Shown piece after piece: positions 1-7,635 of a stretch of 64,000 nucleotides of DNA. Position numbers and translations under genes: made by a program. The notes under the pieces are model-generated. The model was given only the letters and a program-made list of their open reading frames with translations, was not told the origin of the DNA and made no database searches. Numbering within the stretch: position 1 is the first letter of the stretch; each line of letters opens with the position of its first letter. Source of the stretch: Candidatus Eiseniibacteriota bacterium (lineage in GTDB: Bacteria; Orphanbacterota; Orphanbacteria; Orphanbacterales; Orphanbacteraceae); assembly GCA_029262235.1 (NCBI GenBank), contig JAJCZU010000002.1, positions 496,001 through 560,000 of the forward strand. The letters are read 5' to 3'.

Positions 1-15
1 GAAACTGAGGGTCCC

Positions 16-1095
16 TTGAGCATCACGACGCCCGCAGGCCTGACGCGTTCCTGGAAGGACGGCGACACGTCCTGCTCCATCGCGCTCTGCTCGGGCGGCG
101 AGATTCTCGGCCTCGATCAGTGCACGGACAGGTTCGTTCGCTTCGCCCGCGACAATGACTGGGAAGTCGTGCCGGTCGAAGCGAAGGGGCTCGACCGAAA
201 CGCGCTGCGCGACGCGCTGGCGCAGGTCTCGCTTTTTGCCGTACAGCGCATGTTCGTTCTGCGCGGAATCCCGCCCACCGACGTCATGGAAGAGATCGTC
301 GACATCGTAGTCGCCGCTCCCGACCTCGTACTCGTGATCCGTCACGACGGCAATGTCGACAAGCGACTGCGCTGGGTCAAGAAGCTGAAGAAGTCGGGAG
401 CCGTCTTTTCTTTCGAAACGATCCAGGAACGCGATATGCCCGATCGGATTTCCGGTCTCGCGGAATCCATGAAGCTCAAAGTATCGTTTCCCGCGGTGCG
501 GGCGCTCGCCGCCCGCGTCGGGACGGATCTTGCAGGCGCGAAGAACGAACTCGAAAAGCTTTCGCTCTATCTGCATCCCGCGCGCTCGATCTCACTCGAG
601 GACGTGGAAGCCCTGGTGGGCCGTTCGCGCGAAACGATTCTCTATGAAATCACGGAAGGCATTCGCATGCGCGACGCGGAACGTGCGCTTTCCGACCTCG
701 GAGATCTGCTGAAGCAGGGAACGGGAGCGGGGGGAATTCTCGCGCTCATTGCGCGGGAAGTGCGCTTCCTGATTCAGGCCCAGGATCTGCTCCGCAAGGA
801 ACCGCGCGTGCAGAAGATGCTGCAGAACTATCAGCAGTTCGGGACGTTCCTGCGAACGGGCCTCGATCCCTCGTGGAAATCGCGCTACGGAGAGGGGCGC
901 GAAAACGTGTTCCGTCAGCATCCGTACGTGCTTTTCCTGCGCATGCAGCAGGCGAAAGACTTCCCGTCTACCAAGCTGCGCCGCATTCTCGCGTCGCTCG
1001 GGCGCGCGGACCGGTCGATCAAGTGGGGCCTCGGCCGCGCCGAGACCGTGCTCTACGCAACGGTCGCCTCGGCTGCGGGAGGGAAGACCACATGA
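16..1095 (+). CDS. holA: DNA polymerase III subunit delta
   Basis: The 359-residue product matches the delta subunit of the clamp loader, which opens the beta sliding clamp as part of the replicative polymerase. Seen in the sequence: the N-terminal AAA+-like region with no Walker A motif, as is normal for delta, then a conserved NELEKLSLY helix at about residue 177, and a C-terminal all-helical collar domain. The TTG start follows a TGAGGG ribosome site. The stop overlaps the start of the next gene, the partner clamp-loader subunit holB, by 4 nt (ATGA), so the two are probably translated together. Identity rests on overall pattern and on the holA-holB pairing. The window begins only 15 bases upstream, so the promoter is outside. 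Confidence 0.9.
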   Translation: MSITTPAGLTRSWKDGDTSCSIALCSGGEILGLDQCTDRFVRFARDNDWEVVPVEAKGLDRNALRDALAQVSLFAVQRMFVLRGIPPTDVMEEIVDIVVAAPDLVLVIRHDGNVDKRLRWVKKLKKSGAVFSFETIQERDMPDRISGLAESMKLKVSFPAVRALAARVGTDLAGAKNELEKLSLYLHPARSISLEDVEALVGRSRETILYEITEGIRMRDAERALSDLGDLLKQGTGAGGILALIAREVRFLIQAQDLLRKEPRVQKMLQNYQQFGTFLRTGLDPSWKSRYGEGRENVFRQHPYVLFLRMQQAKDFPSTKLRRILASLGRADRSIKWGLGRAETVLYATVASAAGGKTT

Positions 1096-2327
1096 ATCGC
1101 GAGGCGGCCGTACATTCCGTAAGGCGTCGCGTGGAACGGGGCACCATGCCCCATGCGATGCTGATCACGGGTACGCGGGGAATGGGCAAGCGCTTTCTCG
1201 CGGACGACATCGTGAAGGTCCTGCTCGGCGACGGGCCGGAAGTGCGCGAGCATCGCTCTCTCGATCTTCTGGTGCTGAAGCCCGTGGACGCTCCGAACTG
1301 GGTGGCGCTCGACGGGCCGGAGGGCCCCGGCCTTCTCTCCGCATACGACGAACTCGTCGAGGCCGGATTTCTGGTGGCGGGCGTGAAAGAGCTCGCCGGG
1401 CGGAAGCTCGCGCCGGTCTATCTCGACCCGCAGCAGCTCTACAGAAAGATGCAGGGGAAGGATCGCGTGGACCGCGCCACTTACGAAAAGAAGCTGGAGA
1501 AGTCCGGGATTTCGACCGAGGCGCGCGCGGCGCTTCACGCGATCGTCACGAAACCGATCTCGGACACCTGGTACAAGAGGACCGTGAGCATCGACCAGAT
1601 GCGCGGGGAAGGGAACGCGGCCATGGGAACGGAAGGCGTGCTTTCGTTCCTGTCGAAACGCCCGGCCGGCGGAAGGCACAAGGTCGTCGTGATCGAGGAA
1701 GCGGAGCGCATGACAGAGGACGCGCAGAACGCCCTTCTCAAAACGCTCGAAGAACCGCCCGCACAGTCGTTCCTGATTCTTACGGTCACCGATCGTTCCC
1801 GGCTTCTCGACACGATTCATTCCCGGTGCGAGGAGATTCGCCTGCAGCCGCTCGGCCGCGCGGAAACGGACGCCGCCATGCGCGAATACTTCGCGGACTG
1901 GGAATCGATGGACCGGGAAACGTTTCTCGATCATGCCGAAGGGGTGCCGGGCCGCGCCGCGCTGCTCGAACCCGATGCCTATCGTGAGGTGCGCCGCGAG
2001 GTCGAAAGTCTGATGCAATCGGCCTCGTCCGACGCGCCGGGGGATTTCTTCGTGAACCTCGAACGCTGGATCGATGGAATCGAGGGCGCTTCCGATTCGC
2101 TCGCCACGGCGTCGTTTCATCTCGACGTGGCGCTGCATGCGGCGCGCGTACGCGCCGAAAAATCGTCGGGCGCCGGGGAGTGGCGCCGCGCCGACGCGCT
2201 CTTTCTGCTCCTGCTCCGCACGCGCAAGTCGCTCGGTGTCTCGCTCAGCCTCCGACTGCAGCTCGAAGAATTCGGGCTGCGTCTCGGGAGTCTCGCCGGT
2301 TCCCGCAACACGGCGGTGCCCGCATGA
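1092..2327 (+). CDS. holB: DNA polymerase III subunit delta prime
   Basis: This 411-residue protein is a clamp-loader AAA+ subunit. Its P-loop is GTRGMGK (residues 27-33). A later block with IDQMR (about residue 167), a Walker-B-like stretch VVVIEEAERM and the run NALLKTLEEPP is typical of delta prime and DnaX. The ATG overlaps the holA stop; an open frame extends upstream to 873 but lies inside holA and is rejected. Oddity: the stretch between P-loop and IDQMR is about 130 residues, roughly twice the usual length as I remember it, and contains no cysteine. The usual four-Cys zinc module is therefore missing and seems replaced by a charged insert. Function is otherwise secure from motifs and context. 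Confidence 0.88.
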   Translation: MNREAAVHSVRRRVERGTMPHAMLITGTRGMGKRFLADDIVKVLLGDGPEVREHRSLDLLVLKPVDAPNWVALDGPEGPGLLSAYDELVEAGFLVAGVKELAGRKLAPVYLDPQQLYRKMQGKDRVDRATYEKKLEKSGISTEARAALHAIVTKPISDTWYKRTVSIDQMRGEGNAAMGTEGVLSFLSKRPAGGRHKVVVIEEAERMTEDAQNALLKTLEEPPAQSFLILTVTDRSRLLDTIHSRCEEIRLQPLGRAETDAAMREYFADWESMDRETFLDHAEGVPGRAALLEPDAYREVRREVESLMQSASSDAPGDFFVNLERWIDGIEGASDSLATASFHLDVALHAARVRAEKSSGAGEWRRADALFLLLLRTRKSLGVSLSLRLQLEEFGLRLGSLAGSRNTAVPA

Positions 2328-3328
2328 AAGCCCTGTCGAAGAATGCCGGCGTCAAGGGAGTCGCGCTCGCCATCACGTTCCTGCTCTGTCTGAACGCGGA
2401 GACGGACCGCATGGTCGAAGTGGACTGCGCGGTCCCGCTTCAGTACGTGAATCTGCCGGACTCGCTCGTCCAGATGGGCGAGCCGATTTCCGAGGCCCAG
2501 GTACGCGTCATCTTCAATCGCAAGTTCTGGCAGCTGCAGCCGGGGAATCTCGTGGCGCTGATCGATCTCGCGGCCGCGGGGCGAGGAACGCACCGGTTCA
2601 CGATCAGTCCCGAAGACATCGCGATTCCGCACGATCGCAAAGCGCGCGTGGTCGATATCATCGAGCCGAAGAGGATCGCGCTCACATTCGAACCCAGGAT
2701 CAGGGCCGACATCAAAGTGCTGCCGGTCGCGCAGGGAGCGCCGGGTGACGGGTTCGTCGTGTTCCAGGAGCCGCGCGTCGAACCGGAACGCGTGACCGTG
2801 ATCGGGGCGCGGTCGATTGTCGAACGGATCGAAGCGCTCGGCACGCTCCCCATCGATCTGACCGGGCTTCGCGAAGATCGTTCGGAGATCGTGCGCGTCG
2901 ACCTGACCGAATGGGAAGGCGTCATTACGGATCCGATCGAAGTCGAAGTCTTTTACGATCTGGAGAAGATCGAGGATCGCACGCTCGCGAAGCGCTCGAT
3001 CCGCATGTCGCCGCGCTCCGGAACGCGCGTGATTCCCGACTCACTCGATCTCGTGGTGCGGGGGCCCGGCGCCCGCCTGGACGAGATTCCCGAGTCGCGC
3101 ATCAGGCTCAGCCTGAACGTCGAGCCGATCAACTCCGCCGGCGAGTTCTCGTATCTGGCGGAAGTCATGGAAGGAAACCGGATCCGTTTCTATCGTCAAC
3201 TGAGCGATGGCACGACAGAAGAAGTCGCCCTTCCCGATCTCGAGGGCGCCGTGCAGAACCTTCCCGATCAGGTCGTTGTAGTCGACTTCTCGCCCAAGGT
3301 CTTTCGCATCGTGCGCGGCGGGAGCTGA
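2324..3328 (+). CDS. YbbR-domain (CdaR-like) membrane-anchored protein
   Basis: The 334-residue product starts at the ATG that overlaps the holB stop (ATGA). Residues 9-25 form one hydrophobic segment, either a signal anchor or an uncleaved signal peptide. The rest is a series of beta-rich YbbR repeats with the typical pattern of a V.P..V.V.G stretch (PERVTVIGARS) followed by I..L.T..IDLTGL. In Firmicutes YbbR/CdaR binds and controls the di-adenylate cyclase CdaA, usually from the next gene. No cyclase gene lies in this window, so the partner here is unknown. The protein should sit in the periplasm, tethered to the inner membrane. Family assignment is firm; the biological role is not. Confidence 0.75.
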   Translation: MKALSKNAGVKGVALAITFLLCLNAETDRMVEVDCAVPLQYVNLPDSLVQMGEPISEAQVRVIFNRKFWQLQPGNLVALIDLAAAGRGTHRFTISPEDIAIPHDRKARVVDIIEPKRIALTFEPRIRADIKVLPVAQGAPGDGFVVFQEPRVEPERVTVIGARSIVERIEALGTLPIDLTGLREDRSEIVRVDLTEWEGVITDPIEVEVFYDLEKIEDRTLAKRSIRMSPRSGTRVIPDSLDLVVRGPGARLDEIPESRIRLSLNVEPINSAGEFSYLAEVMEGNRIRFYRQLSDGTTEEVALPDLEGAVQNLPDQVVVVDFSPKVFRIVRGGS

Positions 3329-3331
3329 TCC

Positions 3332-4345
3332 GTGTCGCTCGTGCTCGGCGTGGAAAGCTCGTGCGACGAGACGAGCGCGGCGGTCGTCCGGAACGGGCGC
3401 GAAATCCTCTCGCATGTCATCCTTTCGCAGGACATTCACACGGTGTACGGCGGCGTCGTTCCCGAGCTGGCGTCACGCGAACATATCAAGACGATTATTC
3501 CCGTGATCGAAGAGGCGCTGGAAGAGGCCGGTGTTACCGCGTCCGATCTCGACGCGGTCGGGGCGACTTCGGCGCCGGGGCTCGTCGGCGCACTCGCGGT
3601 CGGATTCTCCGCGGCGCGCGCATTCGCGTGGGCCGCCGGACTCCCGCTTGTGCCGGTCCATCATCTGGAGGGCCATCTCTTTTCGGTTCGCCTCGCCTAT
3701 CCTGATGTTCCATTCTCATTCGTAGCGCTGATCGTTTCAGGCGGGCACACCGAGCTGGTCGAAGTCGCCAGGGAAGGCGCCTACAAGATCGTGGGGGAGA
3801 CGCGCGACGACGCGGCGGGCGAGGCGTACGACAAGGTCGCCAAGATGGCGGGGCTTCCGTATCCCGGCGGCCCGCACGTCGATCGGCTGGCTGCTTCGGG
3901 CGACGGGTCCCGCTATCCGTTTCGTCAGGCGCGCCTCGGGAAGGGGAGCCTCGACTTCAGCTTCTCGGGTATCAAGACCGCGGTGCGCTATACGATCCGC
4001 GATCATCCCGAAGTCCTGGGCGAAGAGGAATTGCCCCATCTTCTCGCGGGTTTCCAGGAATCCGTCGTATCCGCCCTTCGCGACCGTGCGCGCGACGCCC
4101 TGCGTCTGTCAGGGCTCGATCGCATCGCGATCGTGGGCGGTGTGGCCGCCAATCGGGCGCTCCGCGCCGCGTTCGAAGTCATGGCGGAAGAAGAGGGGGC
4201 CGCGCTTCTGGTTCCCCCTCCGGTCCTCTGCACGGACAACGCCGCGATGATCGCGTCCGCGGCTGCCGCCCGTCTCGCTTCCGGGAACACGATGGACTCG
4301 GAGTCGCACGGAGTCGCTTCCGATCGCACGCTTCCCTCGTATTGA
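3332..4345 (+). CDS. tsaD: tRNA N6-adenosine threonylcarbamoyltransferase
   Basis: TsaD transfers threonylcarbamoyl from TC-AMP to A37 of ANN-decoding tRNAs (t6A). The 337-residue protein has the ASKHA ATPase fold signature ESSCDETSAAVV near the N terminus, the metal-binding HLEGH motif (His111 and His115), and the late glycine-rich segment IVGGVAANRALR. The GTG start lies 3 nt after the ybbR stop. Partners TsaE, TsaB and RimI are encoded together at 44.5-46.1 kb; TsaC is not in the window. The gene is the last of the holA-holB-ybbR-tsaD unit, and a gap of 262 nt follows. Confidence 0.95.
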   Translation: MSLVLGVESSCDETSAAVVRNGREILSHVILSQDIHTVYGGVVPELASREHIKTIIPVIEEALEEAGVTASDLDAVGATSAPGLVGALAVGFSAARAFAWAAGLPLVPVHHLEGHLFSVRLAYPDVPFSFVALIVSGGHTELVEVAREGAYKIVGETRDDAAGEAYDKVAKMAGLPYPGGPHVDRLAASGDGSRYPFRQARLGKGSLDFSFSGIKTAVRYTIRDHPEVLGEEELPHLLAGFQESVVSALRDRARDALRLSGLDRIAIVGGVAANRALRAAFEVMAEEEGAALLVPPPVLCTDNAAMIASAAAARLASGNTMDSESHGVASDRTLPSY

Positions 4346-4549
4346 TCCCTTTTGTTCCGTTTGTCCCTTCCCGCCGGCTCGGACCGCGCCGGGCGACGCA
4401 AAGTGCCCGTTGTCGTGGCAAAGCGCAATTCACGCCGCACTCCGCAAACGCCTTCCCGCTCCTGTCCCTGAATGGAGACATTCCTGTAACGCAATTGATC
4501 ATTGAACGTTAGACGGATCCACGATCTCGCGAATCCAGACGAACGCCCA

Positions 4550-4566
4550 TGGCATACCTCTTGCCC
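4550..4566 (+). promoter_or_regulatory. Candidate sigma54 (-24/-12) promoter
   Basis: The sequence TGGCATACCTCTTGCCC has GG at 4551-4552 and GC at 4563-4564 with exactly 10 nt between them, the spacing required by RpoN. It matches the TGGCAC-N5-TTGC consensus at nearly all key bases. It lies about 40 nt before the ATG of the signalling operon. The rest of the 262-nt gap (4346-4607) shows no convincing sigma70 hexamers and could hold an enhancer site, but I cannot define one. Confidence 0.55.
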
Positions 4567-4607
4567 TTCACTCCGACACGCGATATGCGAGAGGGACTTA
4601 CGCCACT

Positions 4608-5594
4608 ATGGAAAAGCCGAGCGAAAAAATACTGATCGTCGATGACGAGAGCAGTATCCGAAAGATTATCTCGTTTCAACTGGAGCGGTCCGGATACGAA
4701 ACCATCTCGGCTGCGAACGGGCGCGAGGGGGTGGAGGCAGCCAGGCGTCATTCGCCGGACCTCATCCTGCTCGATCTCATGATGCCGGAAATGGACGGGC
4801 ACCAGGTCGTCGAGGCGCTCAAAGCGGACTATCTGACGAGCCAGATTCCGATCATCATACTCACGGCGAAATTCGCGAAATCCGATCGGATGGCGGGACT
4901 TTCGGCGGGTGTGAATGACTATTTGACGAAACCGTTCGAACTGGCGGAACTGCTGGTTCGAATTCGCAACGTGCTCGACTGGAGCAAGAAGCAGCGCTCC
5001 GCCAATCCTCTTACAGGACTTCCGGGGAACGTCTCGATCGAGGAAGAACTCGAGAAGGCGATCCGGACGGGCGATCGCTTTTCGGTCGTGTATGTGGACC
5101 TCGATAATTTCAAAGCCTACAACGACTACTACGGATACAACCAGGGCGACAAGGCGATCCGTGAACTCGCGCGGATTCTGATCGACGGCAAGAAGCAGAT
5201 CGGAAGCGGCGACGAGTTCGTGGGGCATATCGGCGGAGACGACTTCCTCTATATCGCTCCGCCCGCGATCGCCGATGCCATCGGCCACTGGGTCATCGAT
5301 GAGTTCGCGAAAATGCGGGCGACTCTGATTCGGCCCGACGATCTCCGCAAAGGACATATCGAAGTGCGCGGGCGCACGGGAGAAGTAACGCGTTATCCGT
5401 TGCTCTCCGTCACGCTTGCGATCGTTTCGAATGAAGATTGTGAAATCGATCACGTGGCGAAGGTCGGTGACCTCGCATCCGAGGTGAAGGTCTTCGGCAA
5501 GTCGATCCCGGGTTCCGTTCTCGTCAAAGATCGACGCATCGAAAAGAGCGAGCCTGTGATCGCGGCAGGAGAGGAGACCGAAAGTGCGAGCTGA
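4608..5594 (+). CDS. Response regulator with degenerate GGDEF (GGDDF) domain
   Basis: The 328-residue protein has an N-terminal receiver (acidic pair Asp12/Asp13, phosphosite Asp56, Lys108) joined to a GGDEF-family domain at about residues 133-300. The signature is GGDDF (209-213), not GGDEF, and the upstream metal-ligand region VDLDNFK is kept (Asp164). No RxxD inhibitory site precedes the signature. It may be a weak or inactive diguanylate cyclase, or a nucleotide sensor; activity cannot be settled by eye. It is the first gene of a four-gene signalling unit and overlaps the next gene by 11 nt. The motif NPLTGLPGN near residue 133 is typical of this GGDEF subgroup. Confidence 0.82.
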   Translation: MEKPSEKILIVDDESSIRKIISFQLERSGYETISAANGREGVEAARRHSPDLILLDLMMPEMDGHQVVEALKADYLTSQIPIIILTAKFAKSDRMAGLSAGVNDYLTKPFELAELLVRIRNVLDWSKKQRSANPLTGLPGNVSIEEELEKAIRTGDRFSVVYVDLDNFKAYNDYYGYNQGDKAIRELARILIDGKKQIGSGDEFVGHIGGDDFLYIAPPAIADAIGHWVIDEFAKMRATLIRPDDLRKGHIEVRGRTGEVTRYPLLSVTLAIVSNEDCEIDHVAKVGDLASEVKVFGKSIPGSVLVKDRRIEKSEPVIAAGEETESAS

Positions 5595-6000
5595 CCGAGC
5601 GGATCAGAAGGCGCCGCCGACGGTTCTCATCGTCGAAGACAACCCGCGCGTCGTCGAAACGATGATGCAGATGCTGGATACGTCCCGCTACTTCTTCGTT
5701 TTCGCGGAGAACTGGAAGAACGTCGTGGCAGAAGCCAGGTCGCACAGACCGGACTGCATTCTGATGAACCTTTCGATCTCGCTTCTCGACGGGAATACGA
5801 CGGCCCGCAACCTGAAGCGCGACAAGATTACGAAAGACATACCGATCGTCGGCTTTCAAACACCGGCCGGCGAGTTCAACTGGAAACCGGCGGATCGAAC
5901 ACGGCTGTTGCAGCAGATCGATCTCGCAATGGATCGCACCGGGCGGCAGGGAGTCGCAGTGCAAACCGTCTCCGCAAAGGAGAGGAGGTGGCTCTCATGA
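5584..6000 (+). CDS. Atypical (pseudo-)receiver domain protein
   Basis: A stand-alone receiver-like domain of 138 residues. Acidic residues Glu18 and Asp19 are kept, but the phosphosite position holds Asn62 (ILMNLSIS instead of LLDxxMP), and the usual T/S-A switch motif is GFQTPAG. A KP pair close to the expected lysine is present. It therefore cannot be phosphorylated in the standard way and may act as a constitutive or ligand-driven adaptor. The GTG start is preceded by a GGAGAGGAG ribosome site and lies inside the end of the upstream gene; the stop overlaps the start of the next receiver gene by 4 nt. The tight overlap suggests fixed stoichiometry with its neighbours. Confidence 0.75.
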   Translation: MRADRADQKAPPTVLIVEDNPRVVETMMQMLDTSRYFFVFAENWKNVVAEARSHRPDCILMNLSISLLDGNTTARNLKRDKITKDIPIVGFQTPAGEFNWKPADRTRLLQQIDLAMDRTGRQGVAVQTVSAKERRWLS

Positions 6001-6365
6001 GTCGAAAGATCCTGATCGTGGATGATGAGGTCTACATCCTTCATATCCTGGACTTCAGTCTGGGTGCCGAGGGATACGAGGTCATCACCGCGGCCGACGG
6101 GGAAGAGGCGCTCGAAAAGGCGCGTCAGGAACGCCCCGATCTCGTAGTGCTGGATGTCATGATGCCGAAAGTGGATGGCTTCGAGGCATGCCGGCGTCTC
6201 AAGAACGATCCGGAAACGCGTGAGCTTCCCGTCATTCTACTGACGGCGAAGGGGCGTGAAGTGGATCGCAAGATGGGAATCGAAGTGGGCGCGGACGATT
6301 ACATCGTCAAGCCGTTCAGCCCGAGCAAGTTGATCCAGAAGATCGAGAGTTTTCTCTCAGTCTGA
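5997..6365 (+). CDS. Single-domain response regulator (CheY/DivK type)
   Basis: A 122-residue receiver with all catalytic residues: Asp9/Asp10, phosphosite Asp53 in VVLDVMMP, a Thr in LLTAK and Lys105 in VKPF. It has no output domain, so it probably works by protein contact, for example with the HD-GYP protein encoded next or as part of a phosphorelay. I chose ATG 5997 because AGGAGG ends about 8 nt upstream; an in-frame GTG nine nt earlier falls inside the ribosome site. It overlaps the upstream pseudo-receiver by 4 nt. The cognate kinase is not in this operon. Confidence 0.88.
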   Translation: MSRKILIVDDEVYILHILDFSLGAEGYEVITAADGEEALEKARQERPDLVVLDVMMPKVDGFEACRRLKNDPETRELPVILLTAKGREVDRKMGIEVGADDYIVKPFSPSKLIQKIESFLSV

Positions 6366-6389
6366 TTGCCGAACTTCGGCGTGGAACCT

Positions 6390-7562
6390 ATGAAAAACGC
6401 AACGCAGACAACGGAAGAGAACGTCGGCACGACCACGGCGCCACTGGTAAGCCAGTTCGAATTGAATCTGGATGCCTGGGCGAACCTGCTTTATGCGGGC
6501 CGTTACGACGAAGACGAAGACATCGATACGGAAAGTCTCGTCTGGCGTTCTCTCGAAACACTGAGCCGGGTGTCCGGCGCGGACGGATGTTCGATCGCGC
6601 TGGCCGACTGGAATCAGGAGCTGCTCGTCTTTCAAAACGGGCCCAGGGTGACGCGTCAGACTCATTCGCACGACACGATTCTCATGAAGGGTTCGCTCGG
6701 AGCCCAGGTTGTCAAGTCGGACGGGCCGCGGGTCGCGAGCGACATGAAGCGCGACCCGCAGTACCGTTATCCCGACTGGATCCGGCAGCACGGTTTCTCC
6801 GCGGCGGGTTGCTTCCCGCTGGGTGCGCGCGGCCGCATTCTGGGCGTACTTACGCTCTACTTCCGGAAGGCGAGAACCTGGACGGATCCCGAGAAGGAAC
6901 TGCTGCGCGGCATGGCGCAGTCGATTTCCGCGGCGATCGACAATTCGCTGCTGCTCAGCGAATCGCGCAACAACTCGCTCAGTACGGTGCAGGCGCTGGT
7001 CCGCTCTCTCGAGGCGCGGGACTCGGTCACTTCGCACCATTCTCTCAGGGTCACGCAGTACGCGACTTTGCTCGGCGAGCAGATGAAGCTTTCCACACGT
7101 GAGATGCGGGCCCTGCAGTACGGGGCGATGCTTCACGACATCGGAAAAATCGGAATCAGCACCGAGATCCTGAACAAAAACGGTCCACTGACGGAAGAAG
7201 AGTACACGGTGGTGCGTCAGCATCCGATCATCGGAGCCCGCATCGTGGAGAGCGTCGATTTCCTGCGCGACGCGGTCCCGTGCATCCGCCATCACCATGA
7301 GCAGTACGACGGCAAGGGCTATCCGGACGGGCTCAAGGGTGAGAAGATTCCTCTGATCGCGCGCGTAGTCTGCGTGCCGGATTTCTTCGACGCGCTGACT
7401 TCCGACCGCCCGTACCGCGGCGCGCTCGACCCTGAAATCGCGATCGCCGAGATCCGGGAGAACGCCGGTACCGTATTTGATCCGGCCGTCGCGAACCTCT
7501 TCATCAAGATTCACGCAAGCGGCGCGGTTCCCCTCGCGGTCGCCCAAGAATTCACTTCGTAG
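6390..7562 (+). CDS. GAF-HD-GYP domain protein, predicted cyclic-di-GMP phosphodiesterase
   Basis: The 390-residue product has an N-terminal GAF-like sensor (about residues 50-185) and a C-terminal HD-GYP domain (about 200-380). HD-GYP residues visible are His249-Asp250 in MLHDIGKIGI, the histidine run HHHE (301-304) and GKGYPDG (308-314). HD-GYP proteins hydrolyse c-di-GMP to GMP. The operon thus pairs a GGDDF protein with a likely degrader, linked by two small receivers. ATG 6390 was preferred over a TTG directly after the previous stop (6366), since it better fits the domain start; the ribosome site is weak in both cases. Confidence 0.88.
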   Translation: MKNATQTTEENVGTTTAPLVSQFELNLDAWANLLYAGRYDEDEDIDTESLVWRSLETLSRVSGADGCSIALADWNQELLVFQNGPRVTRQTHSHDTILMKGSLGAQVVKSDGPRVASDMKRDPQYRYPDWIRQHGFSAAGCFPLGARGRILGVLTLYFRKARTWTDPEKELLRGMAQSISAAIDNSLLLSESRNNSLSTVQALVRSLEARDSVTSHHSLRVTQYATLLGEQMKLSTREMRALQYGAMLHDIGKIGISTEILNKNGPLTEEEYTVVRQHPIIGARIVESVDFLRDAVPCIRHHHEQYDGKGYPDGLKGEKIPLIARVVCVPDFFDALTSDRPYRGALDPEIAIAEIRENAGTVFDPAVANLFIKIHASGAVPLAVAQEFTS

Positions 7563-7635
7563 AGCTCCCCCGCACTGCTATAGTTCCGAGTGGCCGACCG
7601 GCCGTCCTTTTGCCCCCGGCAACCCGGAGTCAGTT

